Origin: Chitinophaga horti
GTDB taxonomy: Bacteria; Bacteroidota; Bacteroidia; Chitinophagales; Chitinophagaceae
Assembly (NCBI RefSeq): GCF_022867795.2
Contig: NZ_CP107006.1
Location: 2,666,001-2,730,000, forward strand
Direction: 5' to 3'
DNA: 64,000 bases
Positions 23,992 through 33,010 of this stretch are shown here, piece by piece. Position 1 is the first letter of the stretch; each line of letters starts with the position of its first letter. The position numbers and the translations under genes were made by a program. The notes beneath the pieces are model-generated. The model had not been told where the DNA came from, made no database searches, and saw nothing but the letters and a program-made list of their open reading frames with translations.

Positions 23992-26900
23992 CTATAGTTT
24001 TTTCATAGACGACCGTGATTCCTTGATCGTCATAATTCCGCGTTCGGTTTCTTTCTTCAGGCGGATGAGCGATCCTTCATCGTCATATTCGTAGAAGGTG
24101 GCATAGTTATTCTCGTCCAACTCTGCCATTACCCGCATGGTGGCGGCATCATAAGCGAACGTTTTCACCTGTCCTTCTACCGGGAATATCCTCAGATCAT
24201 CCAGGAGTACCTGTGCGCCGGCATTATTGATCTTGAGCGACCAGCTGGCCATGTCGGTATTACCAGTCAGCAGCGGCAGGTCGAGTTCTCCTTCCACCAG
24301 CTTCCATCCTTCCACACGGGCCTTTACCTTCAAAGGAATATTCGTATTACCGATCCTGAGCGTCATCGCCGGCTGATTGGCTGCGCCACCTTTTACCCAG
24401 GCAGACACAATGTATCTCTTATTCAACATTGGATTAAACCCTCTTAATCCCAGCCACGGTGCGGTATTACGGAAATATTCTCCCCGGGAATTGGTGCTGA
24501 GGTATATACCTGGCGCATGTTCATGATCAAAAACATACGCCTGTAACGTGATCTCACTTAGCAATCTGAGGCTATAGTTACCAGTATGCGATTCATCTGC
24601 CGATAACCACGTATTGTAGTTAGTGCCAAGGAATTTCTGGATGTTAAAGTTATCCGGCTCGCATGGCGCTACAGCCAGGCAGGTCTGGTTGAACTTGTAG
24701 TCCTCAAAGCCATCGTAGAACAGCTCACGATGCCTTGCATTTGTACCTACAATACCGGGCAAACTTTCTTTAAAGTTCATCCTGGCACCACTGTAGCGAT
24801 TTAACGCGTCTTTATTTTCTATCTCGGCTGAATACTTATCGTACTGCGTAATCGTGTTTGTGGTAACCCAATTCTGATTGGAACTTGTAGACCATAACGT
24901 ACCCAGGTTAGTCCAGAACGGGCGGAACTCCATATAGTGGCCATTCGCGCGTACGCCAACACCGGGTGCAGAAGTATTAACCAAGTCCTGGCCAGATCGG
25001 CTGGTGAGCCAGGCCTTTTGCTGCCAAACGCGCCAGTTGCCTTTATAGCCGTATAAGTAAGGGTTGAGCGCATCGCCTTTAGGCATAGACCCACAATTGA
25101 ATGGTTCGCTACAGATATCCAAATCACCGTTAGGGCAGGAATATTTTCTGTATATGATTTCATTGGTAGCGTGCGATCTGATGTAGAGATCCACCATCTC
25201 ATTATTACGAAGCGAAGCCGTTGAGAACAATGTTTGTTGCGTATGATCTTTCAAATCCTGGATATCGCCATCATACACTTCCAGTGCCATAGTACGCTGA
25301 CCGAGCGTATTGCGGGCTTCCATCGTAATTTTATGCTGACCTTGCGGAAGGTAAACCGGATAAAAGCTCCAGAAGCTAAAGGGGCCGGAGTCTCCAGAGT
25401 TTTTCATTAGGTGGCTGATAACCGGTTGAGGCGCCCCGTTGAGGAATACACGATATTCGTTGTCTGCAGCTACCCCTATGTAATAGTATTTACTTTCGGG
25501 TATTTGCAGGCATTTATTGAAACCAACCCATATGTTTTCATTTTCATTGTAAGAAGATGCATTTACCCAAACTCCTGCATTATTGAGTCTGCCGCAGAGC
25601 TCCACTGTTGCATTCGTAGTCAGGTTCGCGGAAGAGGGCAAGGTATCACCTTGCAGCGCCAACACCGGCGCGGGGGCAGGTATGAGCGTTCTTAATGCGG
25701 ATGAAGAACCGGAAGAACAAGACCAGCCCCAATAGCTGTCGTTCCTGATCGTGTCTCTGGCAGTAACGAGATCATTGTTTATAATGCGGGCACCCCAGGC
25801 ACCATAAATAGTAAGCTGACTGCCGGTCACCAATGATATCACCGGTGTTGACTGGGTGGCAGGGCGTATACAGGACAGTCCGTCCGGCCCATCCACATAG
25901 CCCGGAGGGCACTGGCCCTGGGCGAGTATACCACAGTTCGGAATACCCGCCGTATATTGGAAGTTGCGCATATCGTTACAGTAATACCGGGTATATAACT
26001 TATTCCCGTTAGCATCACAGGTGAACGTCTGCACATATTGGCTGTTAGTGATCAAATCTTTCGTGGAGAAGATCATCTCCTGGTCTATCTGCGATGCGAG
26101 TCCCTCCCGAAGTGAGTGATCGCTTGATGCGCCATATATTTCGAAGGCCATCGCATTATCTGTTGTACCGTTATATGCGATCATCTTTATATGGTTATTA
26201 CCTTGCAGCAATGTTAACTCCTTGATTCTCCAGGCCCGGTAGTTATTTTTATTGGTTGTTTCGGGAAGCTCCCGCCACAGCGCACCATTTATGTATATCC
26301 TGCAGGCATCATCGGCTGCATAGCCAAGGAAATATTTCCCCCCAACGACATTTACCGTCGTTTCAAAGCCGCACCATTGCCTCAACGGCACGCCGGTTAG
26401 CCATATGCCAGCTGTGTTTAGCCGACCAGTAAAGGTAGTCTTGTCGTACCAATACGGCTTTACGCTCGTCGCATAATGTGCGGTCCCTGTCTCGGGCTCA
26501 TCGTAAAAGAAAGCCCCGCGTTCGCTGTACTGCCTCACCGAACTACCTTTTACTACGTTTAGAAAGTTGGCGGGACGTACGTTCGCTTCGATGATACATG
26601 ATCCATTAGGTCCTTCCACATAGCCGGACGGACACGTTTTTATGTTGCAATCGCCGGCCATGCCCCAATCGTCTGCATATAGCAAAGCGCTGGCATCGAG
26701 CACATTAAAATTATTGAGCACCGCATCATTCAAAACCGCCAACCGGCCGTTTTCAACAGGGTTTTTCATGGTAGTAATGGACGTAAGTCCGGCACCTAGC
26801 TGGTTACGATACCCTGATCGTATCACCTTCACTTGCTGCCTGTTCGAACCCAATGTTCTTCCCGAGCCATCGATCACGCGCTTGGCAGGCATACCCGTAC

Positions 26901-29481
26901 TATTCGAGGTGGAGTTTACTACCCAAAGCCGGCGCCCATCATTCATATCTACCAATTCGTCTCCCGCACCCAACATCGCACCCAGCGTAGGATTTTCAAG
27001 CTGGCCATTTCCGCTCACTTTCAATTCTGTGAGTATATTAAGACTTTGGTAGGCTAACCCCATCTCTTTATACCGCCAGTATGCCGGGATCGTGGTTGTA
27101 TATACTTCATCTTCAAATTCATTTTGGGTGGATGTGACCACCGGGTTACCTGTATACTTATCATATACCAGGTTTTTGGCCTCGATGCGCGAACCGTTGA
27201 TCGTTTTGATAACCTTATCGACTACGGCACTGTAGCGTATCAGTTTCAACACTACCGCTGACCGGTACAGCCGGTAGTCATTATTATCTCCACCTGGCGC
27301 ATGACCTATGCCCATTACCATCACCGGGAATGGAACGGGAAACACGTCACCACCAGCGTTCAATGCCTTTCCGTCATTAAGCACCTCCGACTCGCGCATA
27401 TCCACATACATTTCGATATCACGTCCGATCACGCCGTTACTGATCCTACCGTTTTCATCACTTACCGCTACTTCATTTTTCAGTCTTGTACGGCCGCCAT
27501 CATCACTGGTATTATATATGTACTCCTCGGAAGAAACAACTTGTCCCTGCTGATTCATCACCTGCGTGGCTTTAGGCTGACCATGCATGTCATTCAGCAC
27601 GATTGAGTATCCCTGTGAAAGCACTTTTTCATAGGTAGCGGTACCGCCAAAGATGGTGAAGAGCGTAGAACGTTTATGTTCGTATTTTTCGATATTGGTA
27701 TTACTTACAATAACAGGATATTCCTTTGCCGTATAAAACTGGTGCACCGACCAGCCTGTTTTATTATCGGTATCCCGGCCACCTGTTTCATCGAGGCTGT
27801 AGACCCTTACTTCCCGGTATCCAACGGAAGGTGCAGGGAACAAGGTCTCTCCCATGGGCTCTTCCAGGTAAAACATATTCGTAAGCGCCAATGCTCCCTT
27901 CTGATCGTACCTGTCCGGCAAACGCATTGGGTTGTCGTCTCCGCCGAGAGACGGCTCGTAGGTAGCGACCCCGCTACTGACATCTCGCCCATTTTCTCTC
28001 ATGCGGTACTCGTATTCCATTCCATAGGACGCAGCCGTGGCACCTTCCACCATCGTATTCCAGGCATCGTTGATCTTTACCCGCTTCACCCTGGAACCGC
28101 CGCCGAATTTGATACCGTCACCTACAGCGACCCGCACGAAACTTTTCGCGAGATTCACCTTGGCGGCAAACCGTTTGTTCTTTGCCCGGGTATTGAAAGG
28201 AATAAAGAGCTCCGCCATATTGCCGAAAGAATTAACGATAGCATTCAATGCAGCTGCAATCGGCCTGTTATCGTCGATCCGGTTTTTATAGCCAGGATAA
28301 GCATATTTCTGGTATTCGAGGCGCATGCGTTGCAGTGCCGCCACCGTCACGGGGTTCGCAGTTATGCCACCTTCCGGAATTTCTACGAATTGCACATCCA
28401 CCACATTATCGTGGTAACTAACAGCTGACACCTGGCCGTAGCCTGGCACAAAATCATAGTGAAAATCCTGAGTGGCATCTACCTGGTCGGTAAGATGTAC
28501 GTTAAACTTCCAATACATGTTGTTTTCGCCATTGAGGTAATCGCGCACAAACCACCTGGTATGATCTTCTCCCGATGCCGGCCTGGAACCTGCATCGACA
28601 GCGATACGGATGCCCCGCGCCTCATATAAATCATCGGTGCTGGTGCCATCGGCCTTCAGCAAGCCGAGTACCCGCGTCATTTCCATGGCGCGCCTGTCCT
28701 GCACATAGGCGTAATCGTCCGATTCATAATCCACGTCGATACTACCTCCTGTTGGCAGTATGATCTTCGACAACTTCCAGGCTTTTATGTTTTCATTTAC
28801 AGTAGCCGAATCCTGCGGCGTATAGGGAAATTCCTCATTCTTCAGCGCACCGAAGCCGCCGTGGCTATTTTGCGATGCATGTTTATAACCACCCCACTTA
28901 TCCGTGCTCTGGCGAGCATATGCCAGGTTAGAAGCATATTCGAAGCGATACGGATGATGTTTTCCTTTCGTAGAACCACCATATTCAAAATGCACGCTGT
29001 TCAGCTGCATCTTATATTTTCCTGGTTCCCCATTGGGTGTACCGGGGCATAACTCGTATGCCTGGCTTAACTTCACCGTCTTAATGGTTTTAGTAAGATC
29101 AGCCTTTGCAAATAGGCGAATCTCTCTTAGGCATTTTTGCTTAGCGGACGCCTCACCGGAAGGCTGATCGCCGATCATTTTATGCACGCCGAAACCATCC
29201 CTTCTATCTTCGGTAATGAAATACGCGATTTTAGTCTTTGTTTCAATAGAATGCAGATACCAGAGTTCCTTTTCGCCATAGATAAAACTTGCCTTATCAT
29301 CATAGGGATCAGCCAGCAGTCCCTTATTGAGCATAGCCTTTCCTTCTTCAACCGGCGTTCTCCAATAATAGTTCCCGGCTGTCTTCGAATAGTTGAACTT
29401 AATAGCGGTGCCCAGGTCATCATCCGTGATGCCATCGCCGGTCAGATCTACATAATCGGGACTGAGAATTGCCGTGAGCAT
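23992..29481 (-). CDS. Giant SpvB/YD-repeat-like secreted protein, C-terminal three-quarters (frameshifted)
   Basis: The 1829-residue frame continues the protein that starts at 31403. Upstream of its first Met the frame reads NTDHYFSKQTQPAYATSF, matching the end of the N-terminal fragment after one missing base near 29531-29545. It begins with SPDYVDLTGDGITDDDLG, a calcium-loop-like motif. Repeated beta-rich modules follow. Two PA14-like modules each follow an NG-type Cys loop: CPSGYVEGPNG, then about residues 1010-1125 (IYINGALWREL), and CPPGYVDGPDG, then about 1295-1405 (YRVFLNGAPQP). A CBM4/9-like jelly roll is near 1595-1770. The end is YD-like (FYEYDDEGSLIRLKKETE). The PA14 and CBM modules suggest glycan or surface binding. 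It follows the lipoprotein gene and precedes the 260-aa gene. Confidence 0.75.
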   Translation of the reverse strand: MLTAILSPDYVDLTGDGITDDDLGTAIKFNYSKTAGNYYWRTPVEEGKAMLNKGLLADPYDDKASFIYGEKELWYLHSIETKTKIAYFITEDRRDGFGVHKMIGDQPSGEASAKQKCLREIRLFAKADLTKTIKTVKLSQAYELCPGTPNGEPGKYKMQLNSVHFEYGGSTKGKHHPYRFEYASNLAYARQSTDKWGGYKHASQNSHGGFGALKNEEFPYTPQDSATVNENIKAWKLSKIILPTGGSIDVDYESDDYAYVQDRRAMEMTRVLGLLKADGTSTDDLYEARGIRIAVDAGSRPASGEDHTRWFVRDYLNGENNMYWKFNVHLTDQVDATQDFHYDFVPGYGQVSAVSYHDNVVDVQFVEIPEGGITANPVTVAALQRMRLEYQKYAYPGYKNRIDDNRPIAAALNAIVNSFGNMAELFIPFNTRAKNKRFAAKVNLAKSFVRVAVGDGIKFGGGSRVKRVKINDAWNTMVEGATAASYGMEYEYRMRENGRDVSSGVATYEPSLGGDDNPMRLPDRYDQKGALALTNMFYLEEPMGETLFPAPSVGYREVRVYSLDETGGRDTDNKTGWSVHQFYTAKEYPVIVSNTNIEKYEHKRSTLFTIFGGTATYEKVLSQGYSIVLNDMHGQPKATQVMNQQGQVVSSEEYIYNTSDDGGRTRLKNEVAVSDENGRISNGVIGRDIEMYVDMRESEVLNDGKALNAGGDVFPVPFPVMVMGIGHAPGGDNNDYRLYRSAVVLKLIRYSAVVDKVIKTINGSRIEAKNLVYDKYTGNPVVTSTQNEFEDEVYTTTIPAYWRYKEMGLAYQSLNILTELKVSGNGQLENPTLGAMLGAGDELVDMNDGRRLWVVNSTSNSTGMPAKRVIDGSGRTLGSNRQQVKVIRSGYRNQLGAGLTSITTMKNPVENGRLAVLNDAVLNNFNVLDASALLYADDWGMAGDCNIKTCPSGYVEGPNGSCIIEANVRPANFLNVVKGSSVRQYSERGAFFYDEPETGTAHYATSVKPYWYDKTTFTGRLNTAGIWLTGVPLRQWCGFETTVNVVGGKYFLGYAADDACRIYINGALWRELPETTNKNNYRAWRIKELTLLQGNNHIKMIAYNGTTDNAMAFEIYGASSDHSLREGLASQIDQEMIFSTKDLITNSQYVQTFTCDANGNKLYTRYYCNDMRNFQYTAGIPNCGILAQGQCPPGYVDGPDGLSCIRPATQSTPVISLVTGSQLTIYGAWGARIINNDLVTARDTIRNDSYWGWSCSSGSSSALRTLIPAPAPVLALQGDTLPSSANLTTNATVELCGRLNNAGVWVNASSYNENENIWVGFNKCLQIPESKYYYIGVAADNEYRVFLNGAPQPVISHLMKNSGDSGPFSFWSFYPVYLPQGQHKITMEARNTLGQRTMALEVYDGDIQDLKDHTQQTLFSTASLRNNEMVDLYIRSHATNEIIYRKYSCPNGDLDICSEPFNCGSMPKGDALNPYLYGYKGNWRVWQQKAWLTSRSGQDLVNTSAPGVGVRANGHYMEFRPFWTNLGTLWSTSSNQNWVTTNTITQYDKYSAEIENKDALNRYSGARMNFKESLPGIVGTNARHRELFYDGFEDYKFNQTCLAVAPCEPDNFNIQKFLGTNYNTWLSADESHTGNYSLRLLSEITLQAYVFDHEHAPGIYLSTNSRGEYFRNTAPWLGLRGFNPMLNKRYIVSAWVKGGAANQPAMTLRIGNTNIPLKVKARVEGWKLVEGELDLPLLTGNTDMASWSLKINNAGAQVLLDDLRIFPVEGQVKTFAYDAATMRVMAELDENNYATFYEYDDEGSLIRLKKETERGIMTIKESRSSMKKL

Positions 29482-31403
29482 AAACGACGTTGCATATGCC
29501 GGCTGCGTTTGTTTAGAAAAGTAATGATCCGTATTATCGTGCCTGTGAGCAATTTCCCCCTGGTATCATAACTGATATCAACCATGTTGTTCTGATCGGG
29601 GTTAGCAATTGTCGCGAAGCTGTATTCTACCTGCTTCTGATTATATACTGGCAGACCGTATACGAGGCGTTTACCATCTGCCCCGGTTACCATAAGTTCA
29701 GACAGGTGGTGCTTCCTGCGGCCTTCCGCTTCACTAACGCGCGTAATCGTTCTATCGACTGTTTTCGTACAAAGCTGCGGTGTAAACAACGAATCCATGA
29801 AACCATAAGACGTTACCGCCTTTTGCAAGGAGGCATCTTCCGCCTGTTCGGCCGTTAGGTACATAACCGGTGATTGCCTTACCTGGCGGCCATTCTTCTT
29901 GTACGGAGCGGGTGCCGAGGTATAAGTCGGCCTGTTAGCGACCCTAAGACCGGAAATAGCCGACTTCTTCGAAACAGGAATATTCACGGGCGCTTCATCC
30001 TTCACAAGCAAAGCGAAATCCTTATTCTCAAGACTCTTTTCTCCTATCTGTTTGAAGTATACCTGCTCTTCTGTCTGATTCGCAATAGCAGGGAAATCGC
30101 CTTCTTTTAGAAAAGCATTATTATTTTTCCATTTTCCGCTGGTGCTGGTAATATCCTGCTTATGCAGCGACGCTCCACCGTGAAAGTACGCACCGAATCC
30201 TGCTTCCGCACCGATCGAAGTATTAACATTTTCATCTTTAGTACTATTGTCCGCAAAAACACCTGACGCACTTCTGAAGAGCTGCAGCTGCCCGCCGCCC
30301 GCCTGGCTGCTGTAATTAAAAATGTCGGGCGTCACAACCGGCACTGCCAGTTTACGCAATGAGGGAATGACAGGATTATCCTTTTCACGCATGAAATCCA
30401 TCATTGCATCTGGGCGCTCCTTTGCTTTTTCGGCGTACATAAATCCGTAAGCGTTATTTGTTTGTACCGGGTTCCTGATCTCCCGTTGCGTTTTATATCC
30501 CGCAATACCTGCACCGGCATAGAACAAGAATGCCGCTGGTCCTACATCCGCGCTATATGTATTGTTCCTCGACCGGAAAGACATATTTGCCTTTGGGTAA
30601 AATGGAGGCGTGTTAAAATTGAATGACGATTCAGTAAAAGGATGCGGGGTACCGACCACCTGGAAAGAGGTGGAAAGCGTGAGGCCCTTCATGCCTTCAC
30701 GCGTATTGTAACCCAGGTTAGCAGACGAACCAACACCTGTGATCTTACCATCAGCCGCCTTTAAACCCATCGCAAGCGACACACCACCAGAAAGGTCCAC
30801 ACCACTCTGCGTATTTGAATTAACGCCGATATTAGCACCAACACCTAAGCCCGTTTCGCTACCGACTCCTACAGACACCCCACCGTTAAGGGAAGTTTCG
30901 GCACCTATTCCTGTATAGTTATCACTAAATACCCCGATTCCGATGGAGCCACTTACCTTGGCCAGTCCTTTTGACAAGCCCGCTAACTCCCCTTTCACAG
31001 ATACCTTGCCGCCGATTGTCACCTTGGGCTTTACGTAACTTTCTGTCACCACGTCATCCCCATTTGCATCGTCTGGTATACCACGAAGCTGCCTGTCTAT
31101 AGAACCAGCATTGAGATTCCAGCCGTACCCGACCCAGCTGGCTTCATCTTCCATCCCATTATTGGTTTGGTAATTCAGGTTGATGGGATAGCCGTCGATG
31201 TCAAGCAAGGGTATATTGTATTTAAAATCTCCTGTAAACAAGTCTACCATGTCCGTGGCCCCGGCAGGCTGAAACTGTTTTGCTTCCGGCTGCGAAGGAC
31301 CACTGGTTAACGCAAAGACCTGATGAGGAATGAATATATCTATTGTTAAAAGGCCCAGGAAAAAGTACGAGGTGACCTTTTTTACGATTTTACTTCTGAT
31401 CAT
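29448..31403 (-). CDS. Giant SpvB/YD-repeat-like secreted protein, N-terminal part (frameshifted)
   Basis: The start ATG at 31403 overlaps the lipoprotein stop by 4 bases. A signal peptide (SYFFLGLLTIDIFIPHQVFA) is followed by VDLFTGDFKYNIPLLDIDGY, PINLNYQ, then WVGYGWNLNAGSIDRQLRGI PDD, the typical opening of Bacteroidota SpvB/Rhs-type proteins. A Gly-rich segment with VSVGVGSETGLGVGANIGVN-type repeats covers about residues 140-240. Homology is good until VDISYDTRGKLLTG. After that the last ~35 residues (IIRIITFLNKRSRHMQ...) are out of frame, because the true continuation is in the 23992-29481 frame. The repaired protein would be about 2460 aa. The break is either a one-base sequence error or an inactivating mutation. 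Confidence 0.75.
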   Translation of the reverse strand: MIRSKIVKKVTSYFFLGLLTIDIFIPHQVFALTSGPSQPEAKQFQPAGATDMVDLFTGDFKYNIPLLDIDGYPINLNYQTNNGMEDEASWVGYGWNLNAGSIDRQLRGIPDDANGDDVVTESYVKPKVTIGGKVSVKGELAGLSKGLAKVSGSIGIGVFSDNYTGIGAETSLNGGVSVGVGSETGLGVGANIGVNSNTQSGVDLSGGVSLAMGLKAADGKITGVGSSANLGYNTREGMKGLTLSTSFQVVGTPHPFTESSFNFNTPPFYPKANMSFRSRNNTYSADVGPAAFLFYAGAGIAGYKTQREIRNPVQTNNAYGFMYAEKAKERPDAMMDFMREKDNPVIPSLRKLAVPVVTPDIFNYSSQAGGGQLQLFRSASGVFADNSTKDENVNTSIGAEAGFGAYFHGGASLHKQDITSTSGKWKNNNAFLKEGDFPAIANQTEEQVYFKQIGEKSLENKDFALLVKDEAPVNIPVSKKSAISGLRVANRPTYTSAPAPYKKNGRQVRQSPVMYLTAEQAEDASLQKAVTSYGFMDSLFTPQLCTKTVDRTITRVSEAEGRRKHHLSELMVTGADGKRLVYGLPVYNQKQVEYSFATIANPDQNNMVDISYDTRGKLLTGTIIRIITFLNKRSRHMQRRLCSRQFSVPIM

Positions 31404-31909
31404 ATACGAGTACTTAAGGAGTCTGCCGCTCTTACGGCAGCGGGTTTAACATTAAATTCCACGCGGCTGTTCGAAAAAAGCCAGTCCCTGAAAACGAACC
31501 GGCCGGTTGTAGTCGTTGCAAACCGCGCCTTATCGAATACGATGAGGTATTCAGCGCCGGTGTACATTCCATTAGCGATTCGCATCGCATGAATGGGAAG
31601 TATGGTGTCCCCTGGCATGATCAACTGAAATAGCGTATCTACGCCATAACTTGCCTGGTTGAAATCCGCATTTATTTTATTGGAAGCGTCGACGGCAGTG
31701 ACATTCAATTTGAAGCACAGCTCCCCGGGGGCTCCGCCATTTGGGCCCTCGGGCAGATATTGGAGCTGCATATTCAGGCCGTTCATCGTTTTACGTTGCA
31801 GTAAAGCATTATCCGCTTCCGCGTAAAGCGCTTTCATTTGATCACGTCGGCCGCAACTTGCCAGGGACAATGCAAAACAGGCCAATAGCCAATGTTTTAT
31901 CTTCATCAT
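31400..31909 (-). CDS. Lipoprotein of the Rhs operon
   Basis: A 169-residue protein with a lipoprotein signal (WLLACFALSLASC, acylated Cys at 19) followed by GRRDQMKALYAEADNALLQRK and a beta-sandwich-like domain (LCFKLNVTAVDASNKI, YLIVFDKARFATTTTG, FVFRDWLFSNSRVEFNV). I do not recognise a named family. It overlaps by 4 bases both the preceding gene (31906-31909) and the following SpvB-like gene (31400-31403), which indicates translational coupling. Being anchored in the outer or inner membrane, it could be a partner for exporting or tethering the giant proteins; this is inferred from the operon. Confidence 0.75.
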   Translation of the reverse strand: MMKIKHWLLACFALSLASCGRRDQMKALYAEADNALLQRKTMNGLNMQLQYLPEGPNGGAPGELCFKLNVTAVDASNKINADFNQASYGVDTLFQLIMPGDTILPIHAMRIANGMYTGAEYLIVFDKARFATTTTGRFVFRDWLFSNSRVEFNVKPAAVRAADSLSTRI

Positions 31910-33003
31910 TCGGAAGCGTTTTTATAGATGAACCTTAATTGTTTAGTTTGCCCGCCGGGGATCTTTACCTGCATGATGTAGAAGTAACCGTCTACAAACG
32001 ATTTATGATCCGACAAGTCAATCGTGATCTGGTTGCTACCGCGATCCAGCTTTACCTTTGGAAGTTTACCGATCTTCATCTCGGGTTTCGTAAGACATTG
32101 CACGCTGTATTCAAGAGATGTTTTGTCGTACATATTGTGCATGGCAAACATCACGCGGCCATTTGCGATGTAAAAGTTCCCTTTTGTGAGATCGTTGATA
32201 TTCCTGAAACCTTCATCGGGTAGTGCAGGCAAGCTATCGGTGCATTTCACCACAAATTCCCATATCTCCGAACTAGCGAGCAGTAATTCATTTCTGTAAG
32301 CCATCACCTGCCATGTATAGCGCTTACCTTCTTCTAATTGACGTGCTGTAGGAGGATAGAACAGCATTGGTGTGCTGATACCCGTCTGGTTAAGTAGCGG
32401 CAGATTGTAATTGAGCGCCTCCACCTTACCTTGCCCCTGCTTTACCTCTGCCAGTATAAGGCGGTATTGAACACCCGGCACCGCCGGCATGAGTGGCTGC
32501 CAGAAGAGCGTTGGACGCCTCTCACAAATATTATCACCATCAAAGGGTTCCATCAGCAGTAACGGACTGAAAGGTTGTAAGGCGTAGTTAAAGCACTGAT
32601 CTCCGATTACCAATCCATTTTTCTCCACGTCTTTTATTTCAAAACAATAGTCGTAGTCACCTTCCGGGAAGAAGTTGCTTTGTTTTAATACCGTTGCCTG
32701 TTTATTATTGGCAAAACTCAGGGCGGCGCCGCCGGCCACGCCGGCAGGCAACTGGTTCATTCCCGGGCGCAATTGAAACGGCTTCGTGCGGATTTCGGTC
32801 AGCTTGCCTGTTCTGGCCTCCGTAACGGTGATAGCCATCGTTACCAGGCGGCTGGTGTTTTCCATATTGCCGACTTTAACCAGGAAGAGGCCTTCCAAGG
32901 TACGGCCGTGCACTTCCGGCAGGAAGTTGAACGACACCTGGGCTTTCAGAAAAACCGGGCACACCAGGCAACACAAAAGCAGTAATATCCTGTACTTTCT
33001 CAT
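31906..33003 (-). CDS. Secreted TANFOR-like/Fn3-like protein of the Rhs operon
   Basis: A 365-residue protein with a signal peptide (RILLLLCCLVCPVFLKAQ) and beta-sandwich modules: residues about 20-140 (FLPEVHGRTLEGLFLVKVGN, TMAITVTEARTGK, SNFFPEGDYDYCFEIKD), a central module (RRPTLFWQP, VQYRLILAEVKQGQGKVE, GKRYTWQVMAYRN) and a C-terminal one (FYIANGRVMFAMHNMYDKTS). The layout resembles TANFOR-type proteins found next to Rhs/SpvB genes in Bacteroidota; I assign this from memory. It lies 7 bases after the 853-aa gene and overlaps the lipoprotein gene by 4 bases. Confidence 0.65.
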   Translation of the reverse strand: MRKYRILLLLCCLVCPVFLKAQVSFNFLPEVHGRTLEGLFLVKVGNMENTSRLVTMAITVTEARTGKLTEIRTKPFQLRPGMNQLPAGVAGGAALSFANNKQATVLKQSNFFPEGDYDYCFEIKDVEKNGLVIGDQCFNYALQPFSPLLLMEPFDGDNICERRPTLFWQPLMPAVPGVQYRLILAEVKQGQGKVEALNYNLPLLNQTGISTPMLFYPPTARQLEEGKRYTWQVMAYRNELLLASSEIWEFVVKCTDSLPALPDEGFRNINDLTKGNFYIANGRVMFAMHNMYDKTSLEYSVQCLTKPEMKIGKLPKVKLDRGSNQITIDLSDHKSFVDGYFYIMQVKIPGGQTKQLRFIYKNASE

Positions 33004-33010
33004 ACTATAT

